A stretch of 50,829 nucleotides of DNA, from contig JASMJM010000143.1 in assembly GCA_030749725.1 (NCBI GenBank), positions 1-50,829 on the forward strand. The letters run 5' to 3'. The notes beneath the pieces were generated by a model. That model saw nothing but the letters and a program-made list of their open reading frames with translations, was not told where the DNA came from and ran no database searches. Positions 1 to 8,621 of this stretch are shown in pieces; the stretch's first letter is position 1; each line of letters begins with the position of its first letter. A program made the translations under genes and the position numbers. The DNA is from Pseudomonadales bacterium (lineage in GTDB: Bacteria; Pseudomonadota; Gammaproteobacteria; Pseudomonadales; Azotimanducaceae).

Positions 1-141
1 AGCATGGCATATTGTTTCTGAATTGTCTGAAACACACCCTTGCTATATTGTCAGGTTGGTGCAGGAAGAACCCAGCTTCCGGGTTGGCTGGCTGCGCGAT
101 GGGGTCTTAACCTTCTTAACAACTTTATGAGCAGACTCTAC

Positions 142-1407
142 TTAGCCCTCAACAATCTCTGGATTCACCAATGGTGAACCGCGACGCTTCAGTGCCTTTA
201 GATAAGCTGATTCATCATAGGGCGCGTGTGTCTGCCAACAACGAAACAGAATCCGGATCCATTTAAAGGCCAATGCTCGTACTGCCACCTGGTACTTGCA
301 GCCTTTCTCTCGTTGTTGGCGATAATACTCGCCGGCCCAGTACGATTTGTTAATCGTCTGTGCCGCCCACTCCACAAACGTCTGTCGCAGAAACTTGGGA
401 CACTGATATCGCCAATGAACCCAGTTCTTCTTCCCACTGCGCTCGATAACCGGAGCGATGCCTGCATACTTCTGCAATTCCGCAGCACTGGCGTAGCGAT
501 CTCGTTGCTCACCAAACGCCACCAGCAATCGCGATGCGTAAGCGGGGCCAGCACCAGGAAGTGATTCGAAGAGCACAAAATCTTCATGTTGCTTGGCGAC
601 CTCGGCGATCTCCTTTTCAAACTTCTCGATGCCCTGCAGAATCACACGTAATCGATCAACTAATACCAATGCCTGCAGGCTATACGGATTGATAACGGCT
701 TCATCCAGGGTCAGGGGCTGAGCTGCTTTGATGGCCGTCAAGCGCGTCTCAAGAATTTGAGACCGGTGCATCCTATGGTCACTGAAAAACGTTATCAGGG
801 TGTTTTTGCGGGCCCTTTTCACCTGTTTGAGCGTTGGCCAACGAGCAATGAAGTTGCAGAACATCACCGAACCAATGCTCCGGTCAAACCACTCCAATGG
901 CTGTGGATAGTATTGCTTGAGCGCATAGCGCAAGCTGTTGGTGATACGCACTCTATCATTCACCAGATTTCTGCGTTGTTCGACCAACAACATCAAAGAT
1001 CTCATCACCACACTTTGTGGCTGCAGCGGCTGGAGACGATCCGGATGATGTAACAGCAGATCCAAACCAAACTCGGCGTCAGTGGGATCATCCTTAGCAC
1101 CACTGGGACGGAACGCTTGCCGGTACTTGGCTAACGTCAATGGATGAATCGGAAAGATCACCAAGAAATCGTACTTCTGTAATGCATAGACAATGGGACC
1201 TTTCGATAACTCCACGGCGATGGCGATGGGTCCACCGAATCGTTTATGCGTGGCTAAAGCCCACTCCTCAATCTTGTCTGGTTTATGCTGAATACAATCG
1301 AATTCACGATCCTCACTATCAGCAGCTTGGATGCAGATATCATGCTTGGTATCCGCCCAGTCAATACCCACATAGGCGGCGTATGAATTGTTGCTTTGAG
1401 AGTTCAT
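142..1407 (-). CDS. IS110-family DEDD transposase/recombinase
   Basis: 421-residue transposase that in this family recombines donor and target DNA with an RuvC-like DEDD site plus a C-terminal Transposase_20 domain. The N-terminus shows YVGIDWADTKHD (first Asp at residue 15), then a VEL motif near 66 and KDDPTDAE near 105-112, giving the acidic set. The C-terminal part has a helix-hairpin-helix-like ESLPGAGP segment followed by YAGIAPVIERSGKK, typical of Transposase_20. The length is normal and no stop or frameshift is seen, so it may be active. The long untranslated region before its start codon is where IS110-group elements encode their guide RNA. Confidence 0.93.
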   Translation of the reverse strand: MNSQSNNSYAAYVGIDWADTKHDICIQAADSEDREFDCIQHKPDKIEEWALATHKRFGGPIAIAVELSKGPIVYALQKYDFLVIFPIHPLTLAKYRQAFRPSGAKDDPTDAEFGLDLLLHHPDRLQPLQPQSVVMRSLMLLVEQRRNLVNDRVRITNSLRYALKQYYPQPLEWFDRSIGSVMFCNFIARWPTLKQVKRARKNTLITFFSDHRMHRSQILETRLTAIKAAQPLTLDEAVINPYSLQALVLVDRLRVILQGIEKFEKEIAEVAKQHEDFVLFESLPGAGPAYASRLLVAFGEQRDRYASAAELQKYAGIAPVIERSGKKNWVHWRYQCPKFLRQTFVEWAAQTINKSYWAGEYYRQQREKGCKYQVAVRALAFKWIRILFRCWQTHAPYDESAYLKALKRRGSPLVNPEIVEG

Positions 1408-1632
1408 GGTTTCACTCCAACGTGGTAACGTTCATATCAAGGATATGCACGCTTGAGTTCTGCGAAACAGATATAGGTGAGCCGGTGTGACGGCAAGCCC
1501 TGAGCATTCGTTAGTGAACTCAAGCACACCCGTGACCTCGAAACTGGAGCAGTAAACATCGTGTGTTATGGCACAACATTCGTAGGCCACGGGTGCATGT
1601 CCCGTTCTCACTGACAGCTACCTGCCAGCTGT
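1408..1632 (-). ncRNA. candidate IS110 bridge RNA region
   Basis: This non-coding stretch lies between the transposase start and the presumed right end of the element, where IS621-like IS110 members encode the bridge RNA. It holds several perfect inverted repeats: 1419-1423/1428-1432 (AACGT/ACGTT), 1433-1438/1442-1447 (CATATC/GATATG), 1451-1460/1516-1525 (GCTTGAGTTC/GAACTCAAGC) enclosing 1481-1484/1491-1494, 1589-1593/1601-1605 and 1614-1619/1627-1632. Such nested stems suit a structured RNA. The guide loops were not assigned because the element boundaries are unknown. Confidence 0.4.
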
Positions 1633-1887
1633 TTGCAGTATCACGGAAAACGAGACTGAGTGACTATACCTGGCACTCCTCAAACCTGTTATGGCAGTAT
1701 TCAGTGCCACCTTGTAGACCCAGGTGTTGAGCTGTGACTTGCCCGCAAAGGAAGGAAAACTGCGCCACAGTTGATAGAGGATTTCCTGTAGCAGATCTTC
1801 GTGGGATTCACGCTCAGCATAGCTCTTGGCAATCGCTGTCAGGCGACCCAGGTTGGCATTCACCATCTGTCGATACGACTCATCCAC
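1618..1887 (-). pseudogene. ECF sigma factor, N-terminal fragment cut by the IS
   Basis: The 89-residue frame starts MDESYRQMVNANLGRL and matches sigma-70 region 2: the helices around HEDLLQEILYQLWRSFPSF and a TWVYKVALNTAI segment that fits the promoter -10 recognition helix. Homology stops after about residue 70 and the last residues come from the adjoining IS110 element. Region 4 is absent, so the gene should not give a working sigma factor. The ATG at 1887 has a purine-rich stretch about 10 bases upstream. A second ECF gene in this window (around 26818-27119) is truncated at a similar point. Confidence 0.75.
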
Positions 1888-1927
1888 CGGTGTGCCTCTC
1901 GCGAAACAACATTGATATGGGTATCTA

Positions 1928-2093
1928 CTAGTATGCTGTCCCGCAATTAACTGGCCTTATTCAGTGGCCTATTTCGTCCCTGGACTTCGTTGCTCGTCCT
2001 TGTGGGTGCCCAACCCGCGGCGTCCTCACGCCTCGCCAGGAACAAAATATGCCGACCGAGTGATGACCACTTAATTGCGGGACAGCATACTAG
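1928..2093. mobile_element. MITE-like element with perfect terminal inverted repeats
   Basis: Positions 1932-1950 and 2071-2089 are exact 19-bp inverted repeats (TATGCTGTCCCGCAATTAA and its complement), each flanked outside by CTAG (1928-1931 and 2090-2093), which fits a 4-bp target duplication. The 120-bp interior holds no convincing gene. The size and structure fit a non-autonomous element moved by a transposase encoded elsewhere. It sits about 40 bp upstream of the truncated sigma gene, possibly within its promoter region. Confidence 0.8.
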
Positions 2094-2240
2094 GTTAGTC
2101 GCAGCAAGATCAGCAAAATTACATGGCCTCGAATTCTGCGTCGCTGCGTGTCTGCGGACTGAGCACACGCGGGATGTCCGGTCTGCTCACACTCCACTCT
2201 GATTCGGGAATCACACTGCACTTGCGACGAGCGGAATGAA

Positions 2241-3326
2241 TCAGGTAAATCTGCGCCCCTCATCCAACATGGTCAGATAATTGTCCACAGGAATATAGTT
2301 GGCCACGGTATTGCCGGTTCCCAGGCAATAGCCGCCACCGGGCATGCACACTTGCAGGGTTTGATGTACGCGCTCGCGAAGTGAATGCTCATCGGCGCGA
2401 CACATGAAGTCCATATCGATGCCCCCCAGTACGGCGATGCGATCACCCCACAGGCTTTTCGCGTCCCGGACATCCACGATCGTGTCCTCAAACGAGTGCT
2501 TGGCGTCGATGCGGACGTCGTCGATCAGATCGCCCATGATCGCTTCCAGATTGCCGCAGGAGTGGAGCAGGTAGAGTCGGCCTGCATCGTGTGCAATACG
2601 GGCCAGCAGCTTGTGTCCCGGCAGCACCAGGGCGCGCAGGTCATCCGGGCTGATCAGCGTTCCCGTGCGAAAGCCCATGTCGTCAGAACCCCACACCATC
2701 TTGACGCAGTCGAACTGCACCAGTTGCTCGGTGACCTGGCGATCGATGTCGAGACAGCGGGTAGCGATGGCCTGCACCAGGTCCGGCTGATCGTACAGTG
2801 CATAGCAGAGCGTTTCATATCCCATCAGCCACGACAGGTTCTCGGCGAAGTGCCCGGTCAGTCCACCGAGAACGCACATGTCGTCAGGCAGATTGTCTTC
2901 GTACCACTGCATCGCCGTGGACCGGGCCGCTTGCGGATCGGGCCAGGGGTAAGCTTCGAACTCTTCCCATGTGGTGATCGGCCCCACGTGTTCGTCGATA
3001 AAGAACCTGCCGATGCTGCGCTTGTTTTCCGCCGTGTCCTCAACCATGTGCCAGTTCATTGGCATGTCGATCCCTGTCAGACCACAGAGCACGTAGTCAT
3101 AGCCGAGGAAGCGCTGGATGGCGATTTCGCGTTGCAGAGTGAAAGAGGGATCGTCCTGCTTCAAGCCCGCGGTCAGGTCGAAGCGATCGCAGATCGCCTG
3201 TTTGATCTCCGGGTCCAAAAACAGCTCGAGGTTGTGTACCCGACTCGGTGTTCCTTGGCGGGCCACGCACTGTACGAGGTCCTCCCAGTCAGGTGTAATG
3301 TCATTGGCAAACGGTGATCCGGACAA
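2241..3326 (-). CDS. uroporphyrinogen decarboxylase (URO-D) family protein
   Basis: 361-residue protein of the URO-D superfamily (COG0407). Members include HemE and corrinoid-dependent methyltransferases, and many, like this one, sit in catabolic clusters rather than heme loci. The C-terminal half carries the typical LYLLHSCGNLEAIMGDLID segment followed by IAVLGGIDMDFMCR, where methyltransferase-type members place His and Cys residues. It lacks the N-terminal substrate-binding signature of true HemE, so a role in demethylation of a small substrate is likelier than heme synthesis (inference). It is divergent from the LLM gene across about 120 bp. Confidence 0.8.
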   Translation of the reverse strand: MSGSPFANDITPDWEDLVQCVARQGTPSRVHNLELFLDPEIKQAICDRFDLTAGLKQDDPSFTLQREIAIQRFLGYDYVLCGLTGIDMPMNWHMVEDTAENKRSIGRFFIDEHVGPITTWEEFEAYPWPDPQAARSTAMQWYEDNLPDDMCVLGGLTGHFAENLSWLMGYETLCYALYDQPDLVQAIATRCLDIDRQVTEQLVQFDCVKMVWGSDDMGFRTGTLISPDDLRALVLPGHKLLARIAHDAGRLYLLHSCGNLEAIMGDLIDDVRIDAKHSFEDTIVDVRDAKSLWGDRIAVLGGIDMDFMCRADEHSLRERVHQTLQVCMPGGGYCLGTGNTVANYIPVDNYLTMLDEGRRFT

Positions 3327-3446
3327 CTTGTCCTCCCGTGTTTGCAGTCGCTTCCCATATGGTACTCCCTATATATGACGCGGGCGAGTCGTGTCTTGTT
3401 GCCACATCGCCAAAGGAGTAAGCTGAGAAAAAACAAGGGGAGAGAC

Positions 3447-4382
3447 ATGGCACAAGGGCACTTTGGAGTAACGGTTCCGCAGATTAAACGTCCATGGGTT
3501 GCGGCTGCGGAAGCTGCACGTGGTTTTGAGTCGATGGGTTTCGATTCGCTCTGGGTCTGCGATCATCTCTATGGACCTCAGTCACCACAGCTTCCGATTC
3601 TTGAGGCATGGACGATGGTGTCCGCTCTGGCCGCCATCACGGAACGGGTTGAGATTGGCACGCTGGTGACGCCGGCCGGCATGCGTAACCCAGCTCATCT
3701 CGGCAAGATCATCGCCACGGCGGACAATATAGCCGGTGGCCGCGTGATCGCGGGTCTTGGGGGTGGTTGGATGGACCGTGAATATACCGACTTCAACGTG
3801 CCGTTTCTGTCTACCGGTGAACGCCTCGGACAACTCGCCGAAACCGTGGAACTCTTAAAACGGATGTGGGGCGAAGAAGAGGAAGTCACCTATGAGGGCA
3901 AGTTCGTCACCACCAACAAGGTTGTGTGTCAGCCCAAGCCGCCACGAAAAATTCCCATTCTGATCGGTGGTGCAGGAGAGAAAGTGACCCTGAAACTCGT
4001 AGCTAAGGAAGCCGATATCTGGAACAACGTGGCGGGACATCAAGCAAATCTCGGCCACAAGATCGACGTCCTGAAACGACATTGTGACGATGTTGGCAGG
4101 GATTTCACCGACATAACCGTCAGTCAGCAGTGCCTGGTGACTATCGCCCGTAACGCGGAAGAGGCGGGACCGATGGCGGACCGTGCGCAGAAAATCTTTG
4201 GCGGCCATATGGGCGACCCGAAAGGTCCGATTGCCATCACCGGCACGTCCGAGCAGTGCTGTGAGGCCATCCAAAAACACATTGATCTCGGCTGTACCAT
4301 GTTCGTCATGGAGTTTTTCGGCCGTGACACCCTTGAGCCTGCGCAGCTGTTTGAGGAGGAGGTGGCATCGCAGTTCAGGTAG
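3447..4382 (+). CDS. LLM-class F420/FMN-dependent oxidoreductase
   Basis: Luciferase-like monooxygenase family TIM barrel (311 residues) that uses F420 or FMN to oxidise or reduce small organic substrates. Visible features are the N-terminal VTVPQIKRPW start, FDSLWVCDHLY, the IGTLVTPAGMRNPAHLGKIIATADNIAGGR block and GLGGGWMDREY, all classic for the family. The ATG at 3447 is preferred because GGGGAGAG lies 6 bases upstream; an earlier in-frame ATG at 3342 would add residues unlike the family. It probably works with the neighbouring URO-D and PhyH proteins in one degradative pathway (inference from position only). Confidence 0.88.
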   Translation: MAQGHFGVTVPQIKRPWVAAAEAARGFESMGFDSLWVCDHLYGPQSPQLPILEAWTMVSALAAITERVEIGTLVTPAGMRNPAHLGKIIATADNIAGGRVIAGLGGGWMDREYTDFNVPFLSTGERLGQLAETVELLKRMWGEEEEVTYEGKFVTTNKVVCQPKPPRKIPILIGGAGEKVTLKLVAKEADIWNNVAGHQANLGHKIDVLKRHCDDVGRDFTDITVSQQCLVTIARNAEEAGPMADRAQKIFGGHMGDPKGPIAITGTSEQCCEAIQKHIDLGCTMFVMEFFGRDTLEPAQLFEEEVASQFR

Positions 4383-4434
4383 GCAAAGCCGCGCTCCATC
4401 CTCTGTTTCGTGCCGGCAGCTACCGCATCGGCTC

Positions 4435-5256
4435 TTAACGCTTGGCGTTGTTGAACGTGGTCAGGAGTTTGGAGTAGTCAGCGCCGTTTGCACCCATCAG
4501 GAAGTCCTGACGACCCATAAGCTGCGCCATTCGTTCACCATGTTCGCTGATCAGTTCGTCCGCCGATGCGCTGTAGTCTTCCACGGGCCGCATCATCAGT
4601 CGTGTGTAGGTAATGTGGCAGACGACTCGCTCACCTTTCAGATTCCGCGGCCAATTGGAATGCCAGACATTGCCGTCCCACATGGCCACCGAACCGGCGG
4701 GACATTCGATGGCGATGGCACCAGCGACTTCGCGGACTTCATGAGCACTGGGATGACGAAGCAGGTTATTGCTGCCGGGAATCACCAGGGTTGCGCCGCC
4801 TTCCTTGGTGTAGTCATCGCAGGCCCAGCAGGCGGTCAACAACATATTGTGAGCCGGAAACGGGGAGGGCAGCCAATTGTGGTCGGCGTGCAGCCCAATG
4901 CTGGCTGCACCATCGGGTCGAACGCTAGCCGCAACCTGACTGATCAGGAATCCGCGGCCCACGGAGAACTCCGCCATGGCCAGCAGGTTGGGATTGAGAA
5001 CTGCTTCGGCAAAGACCGGGTCCTTGGCGAGTAGCATATTACTGCCCCCGGACGGCGACAGTTGCATTATTTTCTCGCGTAGGCGTGCGTTAAACTCGAG
5101 TGATGCCGCCTGCTCCACCACCGTCCAGCCCTGCATCACCAGCTGTCGGCAATTATCCGCCAGTCCCAAATCGTCGATCACCGGCGCCAGTTCTTCAGAA
5201 ACCGCATCCGGTGGCAGCGTATCGAAATATGCCGTGGGCCTTTTTGCTTCACTCAT
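4435..5256 (-). CDS. phytanoyl-CoA dioxygenase (PhyH) family protein
   Basis: 273-residue Fe(II)/2-oxoglutarate dioxygenase. The iron-binding facial triad is visible as HAD in GLHADHNWLPSP (His and Asp) and the distal His in MWDGNVWHSNWP; an Arg follows a few residues later (NWPRNLKGER) where 2-oxoglutarate is usually held. The cupin core strand VIPGSNNLLRHP is also typical. It is convergent with the LLM gene, 52 bp apart. Substrates in this family are diverse (fatty acyl-CoAs, ectoine, natural products) and cannot be read from the sequence. Confidence 0.88.
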   Translation of the reverse strand: MSEAKRPTAYFDTLPPDAVSEELAPVIDDLGLADNCRQLVMQGWTVVEQAASLEFNARLREKIMQLSPSGGSNMLLAKDPVFAEAVLNPNLLAMAEFSVGRGFLISQVAASVRPDGAASIGLHADHNWLPSPFPAHNMLLTACWACDDYTKEGGATLVIPGSNNLLRHPSAHEVREVAGAIAIECPAGSVAMWDGNVWHSNWPRNLKGERVVCHITYTRLMMRPVEDYSASADELISEHGERMAQLMGRQDFLMGANGADYSKLLTTFNNAKR

Positions 5257-5483
5257 GACTTATGTCTCCACTCGATCCAATTCCGCGACCCTTGCAGCGA
5301 GTGGCTGCAAGTGAACTTGGCGATGTATTTTTCTGTGACGCGTGGCCCAGGAGCCTGTTGACTGCGCCGCCAGCCATTACGCCTAATGTGTGACCGCGCA
5401 AATCAACAAGGTTCATCCGTCCAGGTGATGAGTTCGTCTGTGGTTTTTCTGGAGGCTGTTTCTGAGGTCAGGGAAAGGTCTGA

Positions 5484-6623
5484 CTAACTGATCATGTAAT
5501 TTTCGAACGGCAATCCCAGATAGTATCTACCCAGTAAAGCATAGATATCGGTACGACCCTGAATGTGTTGGGTGATCACATGCATGTCCTGAAATCGCCT
5601 CTGAATATCGTTAGCCTGGAATATGCTGTCCGTGCTGCACAGGGCATAGGCGATATCGGTTACGTCCTTGCACTGTCTAATGACGTGGGTACCTGCCATA
5701 CGAAGAGCAATCTTATGTTCAGGGCGCAGTTCGTCGCCGTCATCGAGATCGCGCCAGACCTTGGCGACAGTTGTGTGCAGGAACAGTTCGGCGGCCTGCC
5801 ACAGAGTCTCAGCGCGCCCGACTTGCCCCTGAATAGTCTCGTTGGCGCTCAACGTATTCTGATCGAAGCGCTTGACCTTCTCCGTGGTGCGCTGCAGTGC
5901 GAAGTCGAGCGCGCCCCTCGACACTCCTAACGCCACGGCTCCAAAGCCGCAGGCGAACAGCAGGTTCAGGGGAACGCGATACAGGGGAGGGTTGTCCGGG
6001 TTGATGCTGTAGCTGATGGTCATCTCCCCGGGGATCAGGAGATCTTCGACCGAAAACTGGTAACTGGCAGTCCCTTTCAGGCCGCTAACCTGCCATTCTT
6101 CATGAATGGTGGCGTCGGCTTTTGGCAGGAAGCACCAGAGAACTCGCTGGGTCTTGCCGTTTTCCTTTAACGGAGCGACGCCGACCAGCCAGGAGGCATG
6201 ATCGATGCCGCTGCTGAATGACCAGTGGCCGTTCAAGAGATAACCACCTTCGACCTGAACGGCTTCGCATTTCCCGGGCGGGCCATTGGCAATAGCGGTG
6301 CCAGGATCTTGCCAGATCGCCCGTGTGGCCTCGTCCGGCATCTGGTTGGCAAGGGTCGTTAATATCGAGCCCTGATTGACGCACCAGCCGGTACTGCCGT
6401 CAGCCCGCGCAACGGTCTGAACCAGTTTGAGGAACTCAGGGTAGTAAAGTTGTTTGCCACCACACCTGGTTGGCAGCAGCAGACTGAAGTAATTGGCAGA
6501 TTTCAAATCAGTCAGCAGGGATGCAGGGATCCTGCCGAGCTCTTCTATCTCGTCTGCATGACCAGCAATCTGCTGAATCAATCGATCATCGATGGGAGAC
6601 ATCATTTCACACCAGTTTTGCAA
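5484..6623 (-). CDS. acyl-CoA dehydrogenase-like flavoprotein (group D monooxygenase type)
   Basis: 379-residue protein with the acyl-CoA dehydrogenase fold. The N-terminal helical part contains LPTRCGGKQLYYPEF and ADGSTGWCVNQGS, and the middle has GHWSFSSGIDHASWLVG, a pattern typical of two-component flavin monooxygenases such as HsaA and HpaB-like ACAD relatives rather than beta-oxidation enzymes. The usual catalytic Glu of acyl-CoA dehydrogenases was not identified. The first Met may not be the true start; Mets 7 and 8 (6605, 6602) are alternatives and no strong ribosome site decides between them. It is divergent from the MDR reductase gene. Confidence 0.8.
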   Translation of the reverse strand: MQNWCEMMSPIDDRLIQQIAGHADEIEELGRIPASLLTDLKSANYFSLLLPTRCGGKQLYYPEFLKLVQTVARADGSTGWCVNQGSILTTLANQMPDEATRAIWQDPGTAIANGPPGKCEAVQVEGGYLLNGHWSFSSGIDHASWLVGVAPLKENGKTQRVLWCFLPKADATIHEEWQVSGLKGTASYQFSVEDLLIPGEMTISYSINPDNPPLYRVPLNLLFACGFGAVALGVSRGALDFALQRTTEKVKRFDQNTLSANETIQGQVGRAETLWQAAELFLHTTVAKVWRDLDDGDELRPEHKIALRMAGTHVIRQCKDVTDIAYALCSTDSIFQANDIQRRFQDMHVITQHIQGRTDIYALLGRYYLGLPFENYMIS

Positions 6624-6698
6624 TCAATCTACCATAAGCAACTGGAGAATGAAAAACGCCGTGTTATGATCTTGCCCCTCGAATTACGAGGAGGAACC

Positions 6699-7688
6699 AT
6701 GAAATCCAAAGAGGTAGTGCTTAGAAAACGCCCTGAAGGCATGCCAACCGACGATGACTTTGAAATCGTCGAGAGAGAGATTGCTGACCCCGAGCAAGGT
6801 GAGGTACTGATTCACAATACCTATATGTCCGTCGATCCCTATATGCGGGGAGGTATGCGCGAGGCATCGCCGCTGGGTGAGCCATTGCACGGTGGTGCGG
6901 TCGGTAAGGTAGTGGCATCCAGAAACGATGACTTCAAGGAGGGGGGATACGTCAGACATGACTTCGGTTGGCGCGAATATCTGCTATCGGAGGGTAGGGG
7001 ACTGCGTAAGATCGACGCGACCCTTGCGCCTCTTTCCACGCATCTGGGCGTCATGGGCATGCCGGGGCTCACCGCCTATGGCGGTCTCCTCGTTACCGGC
7101 GAGCTCAAAGAAGGGGAAAGAGTTTTCGTGTCCGCCGCCTCGGGAGCGGTGGGTAGTACAGTCGGGCAAATCGCCAGAATCAAGAACTGTACCGTTATCG
7201 GTAGTGCCGGCAGCGACGCCAAAGTTGACTACCTGATTAACGAATATGGATTCGACCATGCATTCAACTACAAGACTGCTAACATTCTCGAAGAGTTGCG
7301 AAAAGGTGCGCCGGAAGGTATTGACGTCTATTTCGAGAACGTCGGCGGCCGGCAACTCGAAGCGGCACTAGCGCACATTCGACTGTATGGGCGGATTCCC
7401 GTATGTGGGTTGATCGCATCTTACAACGATTTCGAAACGGCCACGCCTGGTCCACGCAATCTGGGTGAGATAATCCACAAGTTCGTTAGCCTTCGCGGTT
7501 TCGTGGTGTCCGCATTTGAACAACAGCGGCCGGAGTTCCTCCGTGACATGAGCCAGTGGATCAAGTCCGGGCAGATGAAGTACAAGGAAACGATCTTCGA
7601 GGGTATCGAAAATGCACCAACGGCCTTCCAGGGGCTTTTCAGCGGGGTTAACGACGGCAAGATGCTGGTCCGCCTCAGCGATGGCTAG
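6699..7688 (+). CDS. NADP-dependent MDR-family oxidoreductase (PTGR/CurA-like)
   Basis: 329-residue zinc-independent medium-chain reductase similar to leukotriene B4 12-hydroxydehydrogenase/prostaglandin reductase and bacterial CurA; these reduce alpha,beta-unsaturated carbonyls with NADPH. Seen are VDPYMRGGMRE near the N-terminus, MPGLTAYGGLL and the nucleotide loop VSAASGAVGSTVGQIA. No catalytic zinc ligands are present, as expected. The start at 6699 follows a strong GAGGAGGA site; the upstream open frame is not needed. It is convergent with the SDR gene, only 5 bp apart. Confidence 0.92.
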   Translation: MKSKEVVLRKRPEGMPTDDDFEIVEREIADPEQGEVLIHNTYMSVDPYMRGGMREASPLGEPLHGGAVGKVVASRNDDFKEGGYVRHDFGWREYLLSEGRGLRKIDATLAPLSTHLGVMGMPGLTAYGGLLVTGELKEGERVFVSAASGAVGSTVGQIARIKNCTVIGSAGSDAKVDYLINEYGFDHAFNYKTANILEELRKGAPEGIDVYFENVGGRQLEAALAHIRLYGRIPVCGLIASYNDFETATPGPRNLGEIIHKFVSLRGFVVSAFEQQRPEFLRDMSQWIKSGQMKYKETIFEGIENAPTAFQGLFSGVNDGKMLVRLSDG

Positions 7689-7693
7689 GGCTG

Positions 7694-8521
7694 CTAACCC
7701 ATGACCTGACCACCGTCAACATACAATGCCTGACCGGTAATATTCCTGGCATCCTCTGAAACCAGGAAGACGGTGGCCTTGCCCATATCTTCCGGTGTCT
7801 GCAATCTCTGCATGGGTATACGGGGCTTGGCAATGTCCAGGAACATGTCCGCCGGCGTCTTTCCCTCGGCTTCCGGATTATTCTGTATAGCGCGTTCGAA
7901 CATCCGCGCTATGTTCGGTGTAAGGACATCCCCCGGACACACGCAGTTAACATTGATGTTATGTGGGGCCAGTTCGGTAGCCAACAGGGAAGTGAAGTGG
8001 ACCACGGCAGCCTTGGTGACGCAGTAGGTAAACAGTTGAGGGTCCGGTATCACTGCGAGTCTCGATCCGATATTGACGATCTTGCCACTTCCCTGCTTCA
8101 AAAAGTGCGGTACCACAGCCCGGCACATCAAGAATTGGGTCTTGGCATTGAGTTCAAAGGTCCTGTCCCACACGTCTTCATCAATATCGACAAATGTTTG
8201 TCGGGTGCCGGGCGGTCTTGCCTGAGGACGCTTCGCCCTGACACCCCCGCCAACATCGTTCACCAGGATATCGATCTGACCAAAGGTGTCGATAATCTCT
8301 TGAACCGCCTGGTCAATTTGCTCACTATCGGTAACATCCGACTGTATGGCGTGCGATCTGCGGCCCATTGCCTTGACTTCATCGGCGACCTTGGCGGCAG
8401 TGTCGCCATTTAAGTCGACGACCGCCACGTCTGCCCCATCGTCCGCCAGACAGCGCACGATCCCTTCACCAATTCCTTGTCCTCCGCCGGTAACAATGGC
8501 CACTTTACCTTCTAGTTTCAT
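7694..8521 (-). CDS. short-chain dehydrogenase/reductase (SDR)
   Basis: 275-residue classical SDR. It has the TGGGQGIG cofactor loop at residues 11-18, DVAVVDLN (an Asp ending strand 2, favouring NAD), NDVGGG in place of the usual NNAG, and the catalytic Ser plus YCVTK around residue 160. The C-terminal VSEDARNITGQALYVDGGQVMG matches the family end. The probable function is an alcohol or 3-oxoacyl-type dehydrogenase within the surrounding cluster. It lies next to the VOC protein on the same strand, about 100 bp apart, and they may be co-transcribed. Confidence 0.92.
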   Translation of the reverse strand: MKLEGKVAIVTGGGQGIGEGIVRCLADDGADVAVVDLNGDTAAKVADEVKAMGRRSHAIQSDVTDSEQIDQAVQEIIDTFGQIDILVNDVGGGVRAKRPQARPPGTRQTFVDIDEDVWDRTFELNAKTQFLMCRAVVPHFLKQGSGKIVNIGSRLAVIPDPQLFTYCVTKAAVVHFTSLLATELAPHNINVNCVCPGDVLTPNIARMFERAIQNNPEAEGKTPADMFLDIAKPRIPMQRLQTPEDMGKATVFLVSEDARNITGQALYVDGGQVMG

Positions 8522-8621
8522 ATACGACTCCCTTGATTCAAATATCGATAGCGCAATGGTCCGAGCTGTCGGTCATTTCCGTTCGCTGCAGACCGAAATG
8601 TGCACGAGTTCCGGGTGCTTG

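Larger units (their letters stand above)
1..1655 (-). mobile_element. IS110-family insertion sequence (left end not resolved)
   Basis: The element holds one transposase gene on the minus strand and a structured 5' non-coding region. Its right edge should lie near 1650-1660, where the sigma-factor homology of the neighbouring minus-strand reading frame stops and unrelated residues begin. The left edge is at or before position 1 or inside 1-141; I could not define it. Positions 69-73 and 81-85 near the left side form a small inverted repeat (AACCC/GGGTT). IS110 elements usually lack clear terminal inverted repeats, so the edges need comparison with an empty site. Confidence 0.6.

Noticed and set aside
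1947-2168. 73-codon frame across the MITE
   Set aside because: Lies in the non-coding interior and terminal repeat of the element; no protein similarity.
2385-3317. 310-codon open frame on the plus strand
   Set aside because: Antisense of the URO-D family gene, with no family character or ribosome site.
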